Assembly: GCF_900112375.1 (NCBI RefSeq)
Contig: NZ_FOLS01000001.1
Coordinates: forward strand, 186,001 to 250,000
Source: Pseudomonas citronellolis
Lineage (GTDB): Bacteria > Pseudomonadota > Gammaproteobacteria > Pseudomonadales > Pseudomonadaceae
Direction of reading: 5' to 3'
DNA: 64,000 nt
The translations under genes and the position numbers were made by a program. Below are positions 36,403 through 46,395 of this stretch, piece after piece. Positions within the stretch are counted from its first letter, which is position 1. The number at the start of each line of letters is the position of its first letter. A model generated the notes under the pieces. That model was not told where the DNA came from and ran no database searches. It saw nothing but the letters and a program-made list of their open reading frames with translations.

Positions 36403-36531
36403 ATCTGTAAATTCGATAAATTAGCTCGGATATTTGCGCTTTTATATCGACTCAATCGGGATCAACATAGCCTCTATGAACCGCGCAGGCCGGCCAACTC
36501 GCCGGCCCAGCGCCCCAAGAGGACTGATCCC

Positions 36532-37230
36532 ATGATCGAACGCAGACCCTTCGCCCAGCTCGGCGGCGCCCACCACGGCTGGCTCAACGCCAAGCACCAC
36601 TTCTCCTTCGCCGAGTACTACGACCCCGAGCGCATGAACTGGGGCAACCTGCGCGTCTGGAACGACGACGAGATCGACCCGGGCACCGGCTTCCCGCCGC
36701 ACCCGCACCGCGAGATGGAAATCATCACCTACGTGCGCCAGGGTGCGATCACCCACCAGGACAGCCTGGGCAACAAGGGCCGCACCGAGGCGGGCGACGT
36801 GCAGGTGATGAGCGCCGGCAGCGGCATCGTCCACTCCGAATACAACCTGGAGCAGGACGTGACCAGGATCTTCCAGATCTGGATCCTGCCGACGCAACGC
36901 GGCGGCACGCCATCCTGGGGCGCCAAGCCCTTCCCCAAAGGCGACCGCGCCGGCCGCTTCGTGATCCTCGCCAGCGGCGATGAAAACGACGAAGACACCC
37001 TGCGCATCCGCGCTGACGGCCGCCTGGCCGCCGCCACCCTGAAAGCCGGCCAGAGCGCCGAATACGCCCTGGGCAACGAACGCCGCGCCTACCTGGTGCC
37101 GGCGGCTGGCAAGGTGGAAGTCAACGGCATGCTCCTGGAAGCCCGCGACGGCGCGGCCATCGCCGAGGAAGCGGTGGTGAAGGTGACGGCGCTGGAGGAC
37201 AGCGAGGTGATTCTGGTGGATGTTGCCTGA
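36532..37230 (+). CDS. Pirin family protein
   Basis: A 232-residue bicupin. The N-terminal cupin carries the metal ligands in GFPPHPHREMEIITYV and the motif SAGSGIVHSEYN; family members bind Fe(II) and some have quercetin 2,3-dioxygenase activity. AAGAGGA lies eight bases before the ATG. A strong terminator follows directly. Confidence 0.93.
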   Translation: MIERRPFAQLGGAHHGWLNAKHHFSFAEYYDPERMNWGNLRVWNDDEIDPGTGFPPHPHREMEIITYVRQGAITHQDSLGNKGRTEAGDVQVMSAGSGIVHSEYNLEQDVTRIFQIWILPTQRGGTPSWGAKPFPKGDRAGRFVILASGDENDEDTLRIRADGRLAAATLKAGQSAEYALGNERRAYLVPAAGKVEVNGMLLEARDGAAIAEEAVVKVTALEDSEVILVDVA

Positions 37231-37249
37231 TCCCCATCTACAACGAAAA

Positions 37250-37272
37250 GGCACGCCTCGGCGTGCCTTTTT
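37250..37272 (+). terminator. Rho-independent terminator after the pirin gene
   Basis: GGCACGCC-TC-GGCGTGCC followed by TTTTT. The flanking AAAA makes it bidirectional, so it may also end the glycan cluster transcribed from the other strand, whose last gene stops at 37280. Confidence 0.93.
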
Positions 37273-37279
37273 CGGTCCA

Positions 37280-38425
37280 TCAACCACTGCACTTAAGGCT
37301 GATTTTGATCTGTTCGACGACCTGGTTCTGCTCCGCTTCGGAAATCCCCAGCCACAAGGGCAAACGTACCAAGCGCTCGGATTGCCGTTCAGTCACCGCC
37401 ATGCTGTCGTGAACTCGACCGTAGCGCTCACCTGCCGGGGAGGCATGCAGCGGCACGTAATGGAAAACGGCCCCTATCCCCTGTCGCTTCAGATCGTCCA
37501 GCAGTTGCTCCCGACTTGCAGCGGAATCCAGTAGCACATAGTACATGTGGGCGTTGTGCTGGCAGTCGGCAGGCACCACGGGGCGACGCAGGAGGCCTTC
37601 CTTCTCCAGCGGCTCGAGCAGTTGGTGATACAGCTCCCAGCATGCCAGACGCTCCTCGGTGATGCGTTCGGCTTCGTCGAGCTGCGCCCAGAGGAATGCC
37701 GCTATCAATTCGCCAGGGAGGAATGAGGACCCCACTTCCTGCCAGGTGTACTTGTCCACTTCGCCTCGGAAAAAGCGACTGCGGTCGGTCCCCTTTTCGC
37801 GAATGATCTCCGCACGCTGGACCAGCAGCGGCTCGTTGACCAGCAATGCCCCGCCCTCTCCGGAGATGACATTCTTGGTCTCATGGAAGCTATATGCCCC
37901 AAGGTCTCCAATGCTTCCCAGAGCACGCCCCTTGTAAGATGCCATCACACCCTGGGCAGCATCTTCCACGACCTTGATCTGCCGTTTATGCGCGACGGCC
38001 ATGATGCTGTCCATTTCACAGGCGACACCCGCATAGTGGACCGGTACCACTGCACGGGTACGTTCAGTGATTGCCGACTCGATGAGGCGCTCATCAAGAT
38101 TGAGAGTATCCTCGCGGATATCCACGAAGACCGGCACTGCTCCGCGCAAGACAAAGGCATTAGCTGTGGAAACAAAGGTGAATGAAGGCATTATGACTTC
38201 ATCCCCCGGCTGGATCTTCAGCAACAGAGCAGCCATTTCCAAGGCCGCAGTGCAGGAATGGGTCAAGAGCGCCTTGGCCGATCGGGTGTATCGCTCCAGC
38301 CAGGCATGGCACAACTTGGTGTACTGACCATCTCCAGAAAGATGCCCGGAAAGATGAGCATTGGCGATATTGTAAAGTTCTCGTCCGGAAATGTACGGGC
38401 GATTGAATGGAAGCTTCTTCGACAC
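37280..38425 (-). CDS. rffA: dTDP-4-amino-4,6-dideoxygalactose transaminase (WecE/RffA type)
   Basis: A 381-residue DegT/DnrJ/EryC1 aminotransferase. PLP is bound by Lys184 in SFHETKNVISGEGGALL, a stretch characteristic of WecE/RffA; SFTFVSTANAFVLRGA and VVPVHYAGVACEMD also match. It would convert dTDP-4-keto-6-deoxyglucose to dTDP-Fuc4N. The dTDP-sugar precursor genes are not in the window. Last gene of the minus-strand glycan cluster. Exact sugar specificity is inferred from motif similarity only. Confidence 0.85.
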   Translation of the reverse strand: MSKKLPFNRPYISGRELYNIANAHLSGHLSGDGQYTKLCHAWLERYTRSAKALLTHSCTAALEMAALLLKIQPGDEVIMPSFTFVSTANAFVLRGAVPVFVDIREDTLNLDERLIESAITERTRAVVPVHYAGVACEMDSIMAVAHKRQIKVVEDAAQGVMASYKGRALGSIGDLGAYSFHETKNVISGEGGALLVNEPLLVQRAEIIREKGTDRSRFFRGEVDKYTWQEVGSSFLPGELIAAFLWAQLDEAERITEERLACWELYHQLLEPLEKEGLLRRPVVPADCQHNAHMYYVLLDSAASREQLLDDLKRQGIGAVFHYVPLHASPAGERYGRVHDSMAVTERQSERLVRLPLWLGISEAEQNQVVEQIKISLKCSG

Positions 38426-38429
38426 AGGC

Positions 38430-40058
38430 TTATCCCTTGTTTCCGGTTATGCATCTGGCATTGACGACAACAATGCTGCCAAGATTCTTCACAACCTTGA
38501 GTTCCAACTCACCTTGATGCCGTTGCATGCAGTAGTTGCGAAGATATTCCCCCTGGGCTGGAATCGGTCTATCGGCATAGCCACTGAAGTCGAGGCCTTG
38601 CGAGGACAACAGGCGTTGCACGAACCAGCCCGGCTTCTCACTTTCCAGCCGATAGGCCAGCGAAGTCGGAGCATAGGTTCCGGATGAGAGGGAGTAAAAA
38701 CGAAACCCTGCGTTGTGCAGATTACGATCAAACGGCGAGTAGACATATTCATAAGGGAAATAACCCCCCCAGGTTACGATCACATCCGTACCCAGCTCTT
38801 TGACGTCGCGCCGGATGTCCTGGACCATCCCGTCTATCTGCTGATGCTGTTTTACTGTTTGCCAAAAGGTACTGGCTGCCAAAGAACAAAGTGCTATATA
38901 TGCCAGCCACCGGCGCGTACCTCGCAACGTCGACGCCTGTGCAATCATCCACAGGAGGCAAGCACTCAACGCTGGATAATAAGCCCAGAAGACACCTGGC
39001 CTACCTATATAACCGGTATAGAACAGACCAGCGTAAAATAAAAAAAGGCATAGCCACACTCGCAAACTACCCAATAGCGCACCGATGACCAGCCCTGCCA
39101 GCGCAAGTGGAAAAGCACGTGGATCCTGCCAAGCAGAACGGATGGATTCGATCCCTCTCCCAACGCTACGCGGCGCGCTGAGTTCACCCGGCACAGCCTG
39201 GCGCAACGCCTCCATGGTCCGCGAAGACGTCAGGTTGTCATCGACAAAGAACCAGTTCCTCAACAGGTCGAAGTCATTGACGCTCAACTCGCTGGAAGAA
39301 TGCAGGGGAAGGGTTTTCAGATAGTCCGCCAGGCCATAGTCCGTAAGCTTCACCCTTACGGCATTGAAGGCGTTGTACTTCGCCCAACTGACATCCGAAT
39401 AGGACGCGCGATCGAAAGCGATTGCCGCAAGGCTGGCAGCAGTAATTGCAAGGAACAGCAAGAGAAACGCCCGATCACGCAGGATACGGAGCGACAACCA
39501 GAGCGGTATCGAAACAGCAACGATGAAGAGAAACTCGTTCCATCGAATCAGATAGGACACCAGGGCCAGAATGAAGCACAGGAACAGTTCCCCGTTGCCA
39601 CGTCGCTCCCGATAATCCAGCAGCGCCAACACAGCGGCCATCCCAGCCAGCCCTGAAACAACTGTGAACTGTGGGAAGACGCACGGGTAAAAGAATACGC
39701 TGAATACCGCAACCACGGCGGCCCAGGGGCCCATGCCTCGACGGATGAGAAAATGGCAGGCCACTAGCGCAACTGCCAGCAGAACCAGATAAGTGACCAA
39801 CGAATATCCAAGTAGTCCACGGATACTCGGTATGCATTGAATGAACGCCCCCCATAGGGCATTGGAGAAGATCAGATTGCGGCTAGGCACGGCAATCGAG
39901 CCGAACCCTTGCACACGCATCGCCATGCCTACATCGTCGTTGGTCTGCCAGTAGGGCTCCCATACCGACAATGCACTCAACAACAATACACAGAGCAGCA
40001 ACGGCAATGCCAATGGCAGGATACGCGCCCAGCGGACAGAAACCGATATCGAATTCAC
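38430..40058 (-). CDS. Polytopic membrane protein, GT-C glycosyltransferase-like
   Basis: A 542-residue protein with about ten predicted membrane segments and a soluble C-terminal part (about 415-542). After TM1 the first outside loop contains Asn40-Asp41-Asp42 (QTNDDVGMAM), resembling the acidic motif of GT-C enzymes that use polyprenyl-phosphate sugars. I do not recognise a named family. It overlaps the flippase-like gene by four bases, so the two are coupled. A sugar transferase acting on the periplasmic side is the working idea. Confidence 0.6.
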   Translation of the reverse strand: MNSISVSVRWARILPLALPLLLCVLLLSALSVWEPYWQTNDDVGMAMRVQGFGSIAVPSRNLIFSNALWGAFIQCIPSIRGLLGYSLVTYLVLLAVALVACHFLIRRGMGPWAAVVAVFSVFFYPCVFPQFTVVSGLAGMAAVLALLDYRERRGNGELFLCFILALVSYLIRWNEFLFIVAVSIPLWLSLRILRDRAFLLLFLAITAASLAAIAFDRASYSDVSWAKYNAFNAVRVKLTDYGLADYLKTLPLHSSSELSVNDFDLLRNWFFVDDNLTSSRTMEALRQAVPGELSAPRSVGRGIESIRSAWQDPRAFPLALAGLVIGALLGSLRVWLCLFLFYAGLFYTGYIGRPGVFWAYYPALSACLLWMIAQASTLRGTRRWLAYIALCSLAASTFWQTVKQHQQIDGMVQDIRRDVKELGTDVIVTWGGYFPYEYVYSPFDRNLHNAGFRFYSLSSGTYAPTSLAYRLESEKPGWFVQRLLSSQGLDFSGYADRPIPAQGEYLRNYCMQRHQGELELKVVKNLGSIVVVNARCITGNKG

Positions 40059-41017
40059 GTGCGTTTTCCAGCGCTGGTCAGGGTATGCACTGCCGCTACG
40101 GCACCACCGACCAGAGCAAGCGCCACACGATTGAGATACATCAGGAAGGCGAGCAGCACGGCGTCCGCGACTGGCACACCGATTCTTCCCAGCAACCAGA
40201 CCATCACACCTTCCCGAACGCCTATGCCCCCCAGTGAAATGGGTAATACAGTTGACAGATAGATGATTGGAATGACTACCAGGCAGAGTGCCAGGGGCAG
40301 TTCCAGTTCCATGACATGCGCGAAGTAATAGAAAACCAGGATATCTGCGGCCTGGAACAAAGTGCTAAGCAGCAAAGTAGACAACAAGGTCCCAGACGGG
40401 AGACTCCATAACTTCTGGTAGAGCACCACCAATCCGTCCAGGCGCTGGCCGACAAACCTGCCGCCAAGCCATTTCAACAACCGTGGGGCACCGCTCAGCA
40501 CCACGATTAAAACCAATAGCGAAGCCACAATCGTCGGGGCAATCAACAGGGCCTCCGAGCCTAGCTTTCGACGAAGGGCATCATTCAGCACAAGCACACC
40601 CAGCGAACCGACCAAAGCCACACCGCAGAGCCCCAGTCCGCGCTCGATGGCCACCGAAGCCAAAACCCTGGATACGGCTCCACGCTGGCGCGCCGCACAC
40701 AGAGCCACCCGTACAGCATCGCCACCCAGCACACCGGGCAACATGACACCGTAGAAGGTGCCCACCAGATACAGATAGAGAGCACTCGAAGATCGCAGGG
40801 CGATACCTAAAGCGGCAAGAACCAGACGCCAACGATTGGCAGCCATGACCAGCCCCACGAGAAGAATCAATGGTCCAGGCCAAAGGCGATAGAGGCTCCC
40901 ATCGCGCAGCAGCGAGGCGACAGCCGACCAGTCGAGAAAACGAATCAGATAGACGACCACGGCAACGGAAAAGCTTGCCTGGAAGACAACCAGCCACATA
41001 CGACGAGACATCGACAA
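40055..41017 (-). CDS. Lysylphosphatidylglycerol synthase TM-region/flippase-like protein (UPF0104)
   Basis: A 320-residue protein with about eight membrane segments. Family signatures are YLYLVGTFYGVMLPGVLGGD, ASVAIERGLGL and LPISLGGIGVREGVMVWLLG. Relatives accompany glycolipid pathways and have been proposed as flippases or glycosyltransfer accessory proteins. It is flanked by the GT-C-like gene and an acetyltransferase gene. Confidence 0.85.
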   Translation of the reverse strand: MSMSRRMWLVVFQASFSVAVVVYLIRFLDWSAVASLLRDGSLYRLWPGPLILLVGLVMAANRWRLVLAALGIALRSSSALYLYLVGTFYGVMLPGVLGGDAVRVALCAARQRGAVSRVLASVAIERGLGLCGVALVGSLGVLVLNDALRRKLGSEALLIAPTIVASLLVLIVVLSGAPRLLKWLGGRFVGQRLDGLVVLYQKLWSLPSGTLLSTLLLSTLFQAADILVFYYFAHVMELELPLALCLVVIPIIYLSTVLPISLGGIGVREGVMVWLLGRIGVPVADAVLLAFLMYLNRVALALVGGAVAAVHTLTSAGKRT

Positions 41018-41021
41018 TCCG

Positions 41022-41714
41022 TCAGCTTTGAGAGTTTTGGTTCAATAGGGCTTCCAGTGCGTTAGCATCGGGTGCCGAACTCAACAGATTGAAATGCCGC
41101 CGAATGTCATCGGCTGACCAGTCCCACCACTGCAACTTTTCCAGCTTCTGGATGATCGCTGCGGGGAAGCGGTACTTCACCACCCTGGCCGGAGCCCCGA
41201 CCACCACGGCATAGGGTTCAACGTCAGTCGTAACTACGGCATTGGCTCCAACGACAGCGCCGTTACCTATGCGTACTCCGCGACAGACCACTGCACCCGC
41301 GGCTATCCAGACATCGTGTCCGATGCTCAACGGCAACGCGAAACGGTCATAAGGAATTTCTGCCGAGAACGGACGGAGCTGGTCATGATCGTTATATAAG
41401 AACGAGTGTTGAACGATGCGTGAATGATCATGCTCGCCGCCACCAATGCTGGCATTCCATGAGATGGAACAGAAACTGCCAATATCGGCATACATGATCA
41501 CCGTATTCATGCCGGTATAGGAATGTCGCCCCAGACTCGCATGAAGCAGATGATTGGCACGCTCTATCCTGACTCGGCTGGCCAACTGGCTGAAGTCGAC
41601 ACGAGAGAAGTTGCCGACCGAAACATGCTCCGCCAAAGTAGACGCCTTGATTCGTGCGCCAGAGTACACTGTGGCCAGCGGGTCTATCTGGCTGTCAATC
41701 TCCTGATAATCCAT
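41022..41714 (-). CDS. Left-handed beta-helix acetyltransferase (CatB/XAT-related)
   Basis: A 230-residue hexapeptide-repeat protein: repeated I/V/L-G-x4 units ([49 protein letters not shown]) and a catalytic-type His in GGEHDHSR. It probably acetylates an amino or hydroxyl group of the cluster's sugar. The start at 41714 is chosen because GGGAGG lies nine bases upstream; an ATG at 41735 is possible. It overlaps the epimerase gene by 20 bases. Confidence 0.87.
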   Translation of the reverse strand: MDYQEIDSQIDPLATVYSGARIKASTLAEHVSVGNFSRVDFSQLASRVRIERANHLLHASLGRHSYTGMNTVIMYADIGSFCSISWNASIGGGEHDHSRIVQHSFLYNDHDQLRPFSAEIPYDRFALPLSIGHDVWIAAGAVVCRGVRIGNGAVVGANAVVTTDVEPYAVVVGAPARVVKYRFPAAIIQKLEKLQWWDWSADDIRRHFNLLSSAPDANALEALLNQNSQS

Positions 41715-42594
41715 ACCTGGCCGCCTCCCGTTCATCGCGCAGCGTCATTGCAATGTCTTCGGCAGCAGCCTGCAGAGTCCATACAGGGGCCCAATCGAAC
41801 TCTCGGCGGAAGCACGAACTGTCCATCAATGAATGCTCCGGTACGCTCTTCATACTCTGCGCCTCACTTACTCGGTACTCCCGGCCGAATGCCCGGAATA
41901 TCGTCCGCGCGATCTGTTCCAACGATGAGCACTCTCCCGAGCCCAGATTGAAGACTCCATTGCCAGATCTAAGCAGCGTAGCCTCGATGGCAGTAGCTAT
42001 ATCCCTGATATAAAGATATTCCCGAAGAATACCTGTCACTGTCAGGGTCACCGGTTCATCACGATAAGCCTTGCGAATGAAGGTGGCGATGGCACTGCTC
42101 GGATACTCCCCCAGTCCGAATACCTGGGCCAGACGGAGGGTCACGATATTCAGCCCACGCTGCATGAAGTAATCCGCAGTCAGTTCTGAGTGCCTCTTGG
42201 CCAAGGCATAAGGCGACTCCGGCGCTGGCGTTTGAGCCTCGCTCCACGGCACGGGCAATCGCCCATAGACACCCCGTGTCGAGGCTAGTACGACCTGTTG
42301 GAGTGCACATTGTTCAGCACAGAGCAGCACCCGGTAGTCCAGGCTTACATTACCCAGAACATCGGAATCGATATCCCCCTTGGGCCGAGCGGCAGCGAGA
42401 TGAACCAAGCCATCCATCCCCGCGAGATGACGCCGCAGGGACTCAAGGGAGTAGTCAGTCGCAATATAGGTGACTCCCGGCAATCGCTCGTCAGGAACCG
42501 TACGCGACAAAGCAAATACTTCGTATCGTGGTCCGAGCAACTCGACCAGATGCTTGCCGACGAAACCGTTAGCCCCGGTGATGGCGAGCTTCAT
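41695..42594 (-). CDS. NAD-dependent epimerase/dehydratase (extended SDR)
   Basis: A 299-residue protein with the dinucleotide-binding motif GANGFVG (7-13), catalytic Ser105 (LASTRGVYG) and Y129-x3-K133 (PYALAK). It would epimerise, reduce or dehydrate a nucleotide sugar; the substrate cannot be read from the sequence. It starts three bases after the ATP-grasp gene ends. Confidence 0.88.
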   Translation of the reverse strand: MKLAITGANGFVGKHLVELLGPRYEVFALSRTVPDERLPGVTYIATDYSLESLRRHLAGMDGLVHLAAARPKGDIDSDVLGNVSLDYRVLLCAEQCALQQVVLASTRGVYGRLPVPWSEAQTPAPESPYALAKRHSELTADYFMQRGLNIVTLRLAQVFGLGEYPSSAIATFIRKAYRDEPVTLTVTGILREYLYIRDIATAIEATLLRSGNGVFNLGSGECSSLEQIARTIFRAFGREYRVSEAQSMKSVPEHSLMDSSCFRREFDWAPVWTLQAAAEDIAMTLRDEREAARYGLSGD

Positions 42595-42597
42595 GGG

Positions 42598-43695
42598 CTA
42601 AAGCTCTCCCATCACGATCTGATAGCCGCACTTTTCCATGAGCCCGTTGGTGCTACGAACGTACTCGCCAGGTGCGTAATAGAATTCGACATGAACGGCA
42701 TCAGGATGCGCATCGACCAAGGCGAAGCTCTCGCCGGGCGGCTGACAAAAGAACTCCAGATAGGCTGGCCGGACGCTCAGGGTAGCGGGCATGGTGACCG
42801 TCCGCCCTTGCAACCGCTTGATGCATCCATCCAGCAGATCGACACCGGTGCTGGCCAGAATCAGGCGCCACAGATGGCAGCCATCCAGCCGCGGGGCAAC
42901 CTCGATCAAATAGGGGAAGTCCCCATTCATCTTGATCTGAAAATACAGCGGTCCTTCCTGTACACCCAGTTGTGCCGCTGTCTGTAGCACCAGTTCACGA
43001 ACCGCCTGCTCCGCCCCGTCCGAAAGGCTGGCTGGAAGGATGTGTCGGCGAATGATGCCACCATCGAACTGAGCCCAGGACTCCCGGTCGGAAGGGAGGA
43101 AGAAAACCATCTCACCCTCGGCGAAGAAGGCATTCACGGATATCTCCCGCCCCTCGACTTTCTGCTCGACTATGACCCGACCGGAACGAGAGAAACCTAC
43201 GGCCGCGGCAAAAGCCGCCGGTATCTGCGCGTACGCCGACACACTGCAGACACCCCGCTGCCCCTGACTGTCGACCGGCTTGAGCATCGCTGGCAAGGGC
43301 ACGTCGGTCGCCTGGTTCGCATGCTCCAGCACCTCGAACTCCAGAGATCCGGGCAAGCCCTGCAAGTGATGCCGCAACAACCCCTTGTTGTTACAGGTCA
43401 CCGCAACCTCTTCACTGGCCAGCCGCGGCAAATGAAGTTGCTCCGCCACGTACCCCACCGTAGGCATTGCGACATCAGACCCGACGGAGTAGATCTGATC
43501 CACGGCATGGTCGCGGGCATAGCGCAGGACGGAGCCTCTGTCGGTAATGTCCACCTGAGCGAAATGCCGTGCATGGGTTCGACCTGGGCCAGCCGTGGTA
43601 TTGCTCAATGCATGCGTTTCAAATTCGCCCGACAAACGCGCCAACAGATCAGCCTGCGCTGCACCAATTCCCAGTACCAGAAATCTTTTAGTCAC
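42598..43695 (-). CDS. ATP-grasp domain protein
   Basis: A 365-residue protein with an N-terminal Rossmann-like pre-ATP-grasp domain (LVLGIGAAQADLLARL), the ATP-binding loop LPAMLKPVDSQGQRGVCSV, VEQKVEGREISVNAFF and the metal-binding strand LIEVAPRLDGCHLW. This is the carbamoyl-phosphate-synthase-like ATP-grasp architecture used for carboxylate-amine ligation. In a sugar cluster it could add an amino acid or other acid to an amino sugar. No partner was identified. Confidence 0.8.
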   Translation of the reverse strand: MTKRFLVLGIGAAQADLLARLSGEFETHALSNTTAGPGRTHARHFAQVDITDRGSVLRYARDHAVDQIYSVGSDVAMPTVGYVAEQLHLPRLASEEVAVTCNNKGLLRHHLQGLPGSLEFEVLEHANQATDVPLPAMLKPVDSQGQRGVCSVSAYAQIPAAFAAAVGFSRSGRVIVEQKVEGREISVNAFFAEGEMVFFLPSDRESWAQFDGGIIRRHILPASLSDGAEQAVRELVLQTAAQLGVQEGPLYFQIKMNGDFPYLIEVAPRLDGCHLWRLILASTGVDLLDGCIKRLQGRTVTMPATLSVRPAYLEFFCQPPGESFALVDAHPDAVHVEFYYAPGEYVRSTNGLMEKCGYQIVMGEL

Positions 43696-43717
43696 TCCAA
43701 GCCCTCATCCATCCGTC

Positions 43718-44695
43718 CTAGCGCTGGCTACCACCATCATAGCCCCCATGCAACTCGGCTTCCGTAACGCTCGTCTGCCTGCGCACGAAGTACTGGGGAG
43801 TGGCATTGACCCGCTGGAGAATCCGTAAAACATACTCACCGATCACGGCGAAGGCGAAGAAGTTGAAACCGGAGAGGAACAGCAACAGCAAGGTTGTGGT
43901 CATCCAACCCGGAACCGCGATACCGCCCAGAAAATACCGGCATAGCAGATAAACGGAGAACAGCACGCTGAAAATGATCCCGAAACCACCGATCACTCCC
44001 AGGAGACGAAGGGGAAGAACGGACTGCCCGATGAAGTTGCTCATCGTGGCCCGCAGCAGGCGCGCCAAGGTATACCCGCTTTTACCCGCTCGACGGGGAT
44101 AATGCGGAACAGTGACATTGGCGATACGCCGCGTTACCGAACTTAGCATAACGCCTAACACAGGATTCAATGCTCGTAGCTCAAGCAAAGCATCAACCAC
44201 CGGCCGCCGAATGGCTCGAAAACTGGTAAACCTCAAATCCCGCGGTTTCCCCAGGAACAGCGCGTTCATTTCATTTACCAGGTGGCTCCCCAGGCGCCGA
44301 AACAAACTATGCTGCTTTTCGGCTGGAACCCCCATTACGACGTCTACATCACTTTCCAGCCCCCTCAGTAAAAGCGGGATATCCTCCGGTGCACTTTGTA
44401 GATCGTCGTCAATGGTCACTACAACCTGACCGCGCGAATGAGCCATGCCGCACAAGGTGGCACTGCCTTGGCCGAAGTTGCGCATAAGCTGAATAGCAGT
44501 AGTATGAGAATCCTTTTCGGCAAGCGACTGTAGGATAGCCCACGTACTCCCGGGCCCACAGTCATCAACAAAAACGATCTCATAACTCTTCCCCTGCGTC
44601 TTCAACGTCTCTGTCAGGCGCTCATGAAGTTCGCGAAGGATAAGCTCCGAACCATAAACTGGAACAACGACACTATACGCGACAAAGTCATTCAC
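43718..44695 (-). CDS. Family 2 glycosyltransferase, polyprenyl-phosphate type (GtrB/ArnC-like)
   Basis: A 325-residue enzyme: GT-A domain with SVVVPVYG at the start, EIVFVDDCGPGST and VVTIDDDLQSAPEDIP, then two C-terminal membrane helices (about 235-255 and 270-290), as in GtrB, ArnC and DPM synthases that load a sugar onto undecaprenyl phosphate. The start is taken as the GTG at 44695, with GAGAGG seven bases upstream; a TTG at 44746 or ATG at 44728 would extend it. Confidence 0.88.
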   Translation of the reverse strand: MNDFVAYSVVVPVYGSELILRELHERLTETLKTQGKSYEIVFVDDCGPGSTWAILQSLAEKDSHTTAIQLMRNFGQGSATLCGMAHSRGQVVVTIDDDLQSAPEDIPLLLRGLESDVDVVMGVPAEKQHSLFRRLGSHLVNEMNALFLGKPRDLRFTSFRAIRRPVVDALLELRALNPVLGVMLSSVTRRIANVTVPHYPRRAGKSGYTLARLLRATMSNFIGQSVLPLRLLGVIGGFGIIFSVLFSVYLLCRYFLGGIAVPGWMTTTLLLLFLSGFNFFAFAVIGEYVLRILQRVNATPQYFVRRQTSVTEAELHGGYDGGSQR

Positions 44696-44742
44696 TTTTA
44701 AACCTCTCAAATGCTCCTCGCAGGGCATGAAACAAAAACATA

Positions 44743-46353
44743 TCAATCCTCGCCAGGAAAATCCTTAGCTACGAACACACGACAAGACGGACAACGAGCA
44801 TCGGAGTCAGGTAAAGCACGGAAATTTTCCACTACATATTCATATATATGCGGATTAGTATTTCTAAACCTCAGCTCCTCACGACCATCCAGAGGAAGGT
44901 CGACAACAATTATCACACCTGGGTTCGCCGCTTTGATTCGCTCAACTTCCTCTTGCTCAAAAGCGATCCCACGCGACCACAGGGCATAGTTCGCCCAAAG
45001 TGGAGACTTGACACCAAGCAGCGCATAGGCACCCGGCCAATACGGGGTCGCTATAAATGCGTGATGCTCTCCTGAATATTTTTCAGCAAGATCCAATATG
45101 AACTGGACATTTTTTGCAGTCGCAGAGTCCACTTCCAACTGATCGCCAGCTACCACTAGCTTGTCGCATCGGTTATCTCCACTACAGTTCCAACCTGGCT
45201 GATTGGCTCCGACACCGATTAGGCTAATCGCCAATAGCCCCAATAGCAAAAGCCCCCTCCTCTTCCCATTCTGTCGGAAGATCAGGAGTAAGCAACCTAT
45301 AAGCAGAGGAAAAATCCCTTGAGAAAGATGACCTACATCCGCACGTGAATAAGCATAGTGCGCGTAAGGTAGCGACAAGAAAGCAGCACCTACAAAAACC
45401 GGCGGAACGGCCCTACCTCTCAGCCTTTCAAAAAAAACCCACAGAAGAGAAAGGCCCCCAAATATCAATAAAGAAACAAAAAGAACACCAACCAAAAATG
45501 CTCGCAGGCTGTCCAGCCAAAATGACGTGGAAAAATCAACAAGCCATGGCCAGGGAATAGGGAGAGGGAGGTTCGTTGAGCCTCGGGAAATCTGAAATTT
45601 CACTCCATTTAAAAATGCATCCTCAAAACCAGGAACAAAGAGAATCAAGAAAAGCATAGGAGCGTATCCCACCACAACGCCTACACACCAAGAAGAAATT
45701 TTCTTTACTGCAGCCTCTCTCGCCCCCTCCCCAATCAATAACCAAGCCATTACAGCCACGCTCGCCACAGCCCCATACACTCCGTGGTTACGCCCTAAAA
45801 AAGCAATCAATCCGATCCCAACTCCCGCCCCAAAATAGTGACGAGGAGTTCTGGAGCCCGCAAGACATGCCAATATCCCGACCAGAAATATCGAAATGGA
45901 AATATCAAACAACTTATGACGCGGAAACATCCAAAGCACAAAAACAGCTGCAGCAAACAGGAGAACGACCCCATCTACGCTCCTCAAGCGGGGACGAGAC
46001 CGAGCGATTAGATATACCCCACAGAACAGCCCAAAAAATTGAAAAATAGAAACTGCCACACGAAGAAAGACTATTCCATCCCCCCCCATCATGGACATCA
46101 CCGCCGCCGACCAGTAATAACGCCCCGGATCATATGACATAAAGTCCTTGAGCGGTACCTCGCCCAACATAGTCCGCTGAACGCCATACCACAGGAAACC
46201 CTCATCCCACAGATTCAAGCCCCGATGACCAAACCACAAGAAAGCCACCAAGACAAAGAGCAGAGATATCGCCCCACTCCACGTAAATTGCCTAAATAAA
46301 TCGCTTCTTTGCCCTACGAGCGCCTTCAATCCATAACCCTCAAAAGTAAACAT
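44743..46353 (-). CDS. Polytopic membrane protein, GT-C/ArnT-PMT-like
   Basis: A 536-residue protein with about eleven membrane segments and a soluble C-terminal domain holding several cysteines (GWNCSGDNRCDKL and DARCPSCRVF). The first outer loop has Asp50-Glu51 (NLWDEGFLWYG), the placement of the acidic catalytic motif in ArnT/PMT-type GT-C enzymes. It is the first gene of the glycan cluster and distinctly AT-rich (ATA, TTA, AGA and AAA codons are frequent), unlike the flanking housekeeping genes. Confidence 0.65.
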   Translation of the reverse strand: MFTFEGYGLKALVGQRSDLFRQFTWSGAISLLFVLVAFLWFGHRGLNLWDEGFLWYGVQRTMLGEVPLKDFMSYDPGRYYWSAAVMSMMGGDGIVFLRVAVSIFQFFGLFCGVYLIARSRPRLRSVDGVVLLFAAAVFVLWMFPRHKLFDISISIFLVGILACLAGSRTPRHYFGAGVGIGLIAFLGRNHGVYGAVASVAVMAWLLIGEGAREAAVKKISSWCVGVVVGYAPMLFLILFVPGFEDAFLNGVKFQISRGSTNLPLPIPWPWLVDFSTSFWLDSLRAFLVGVLFVSLLIFGGLSLLWVFFERLRGRAVPPVFVGAAFLSLPYAHYAYSRADVGHLSQGIFPLLIGCLLLIFRQNGKRRGLLLLGLLAISLIGVGANQPGWNCSGDNRCDKLVVAGDQLEVDSATAKNVQFILDLAEKYSGEHHAFIATPYWPGAYALLGVKSPLWANYALWSRGIAFEQEEVERIKAANPGVIIVVDLPLDGREELRFRNTNPHIYEYVVENFRALPDSDARCPSCRVFVAKDFPGED

Positions 46354-46395
46354 AAAAATATTTTATATATATAAAGCAGCGCCCATGTAAGGCAT

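Noticed and set aside
37271-37283. TTCGGTCCATCA resembles the tRNA-Ala 3' end (TTCGGTCCACCA), a possible island attachment site
   Set aside because: It is in the opposite orientation to the tRNA 3' end, very short, and no integrase is present, so it is probably chance.
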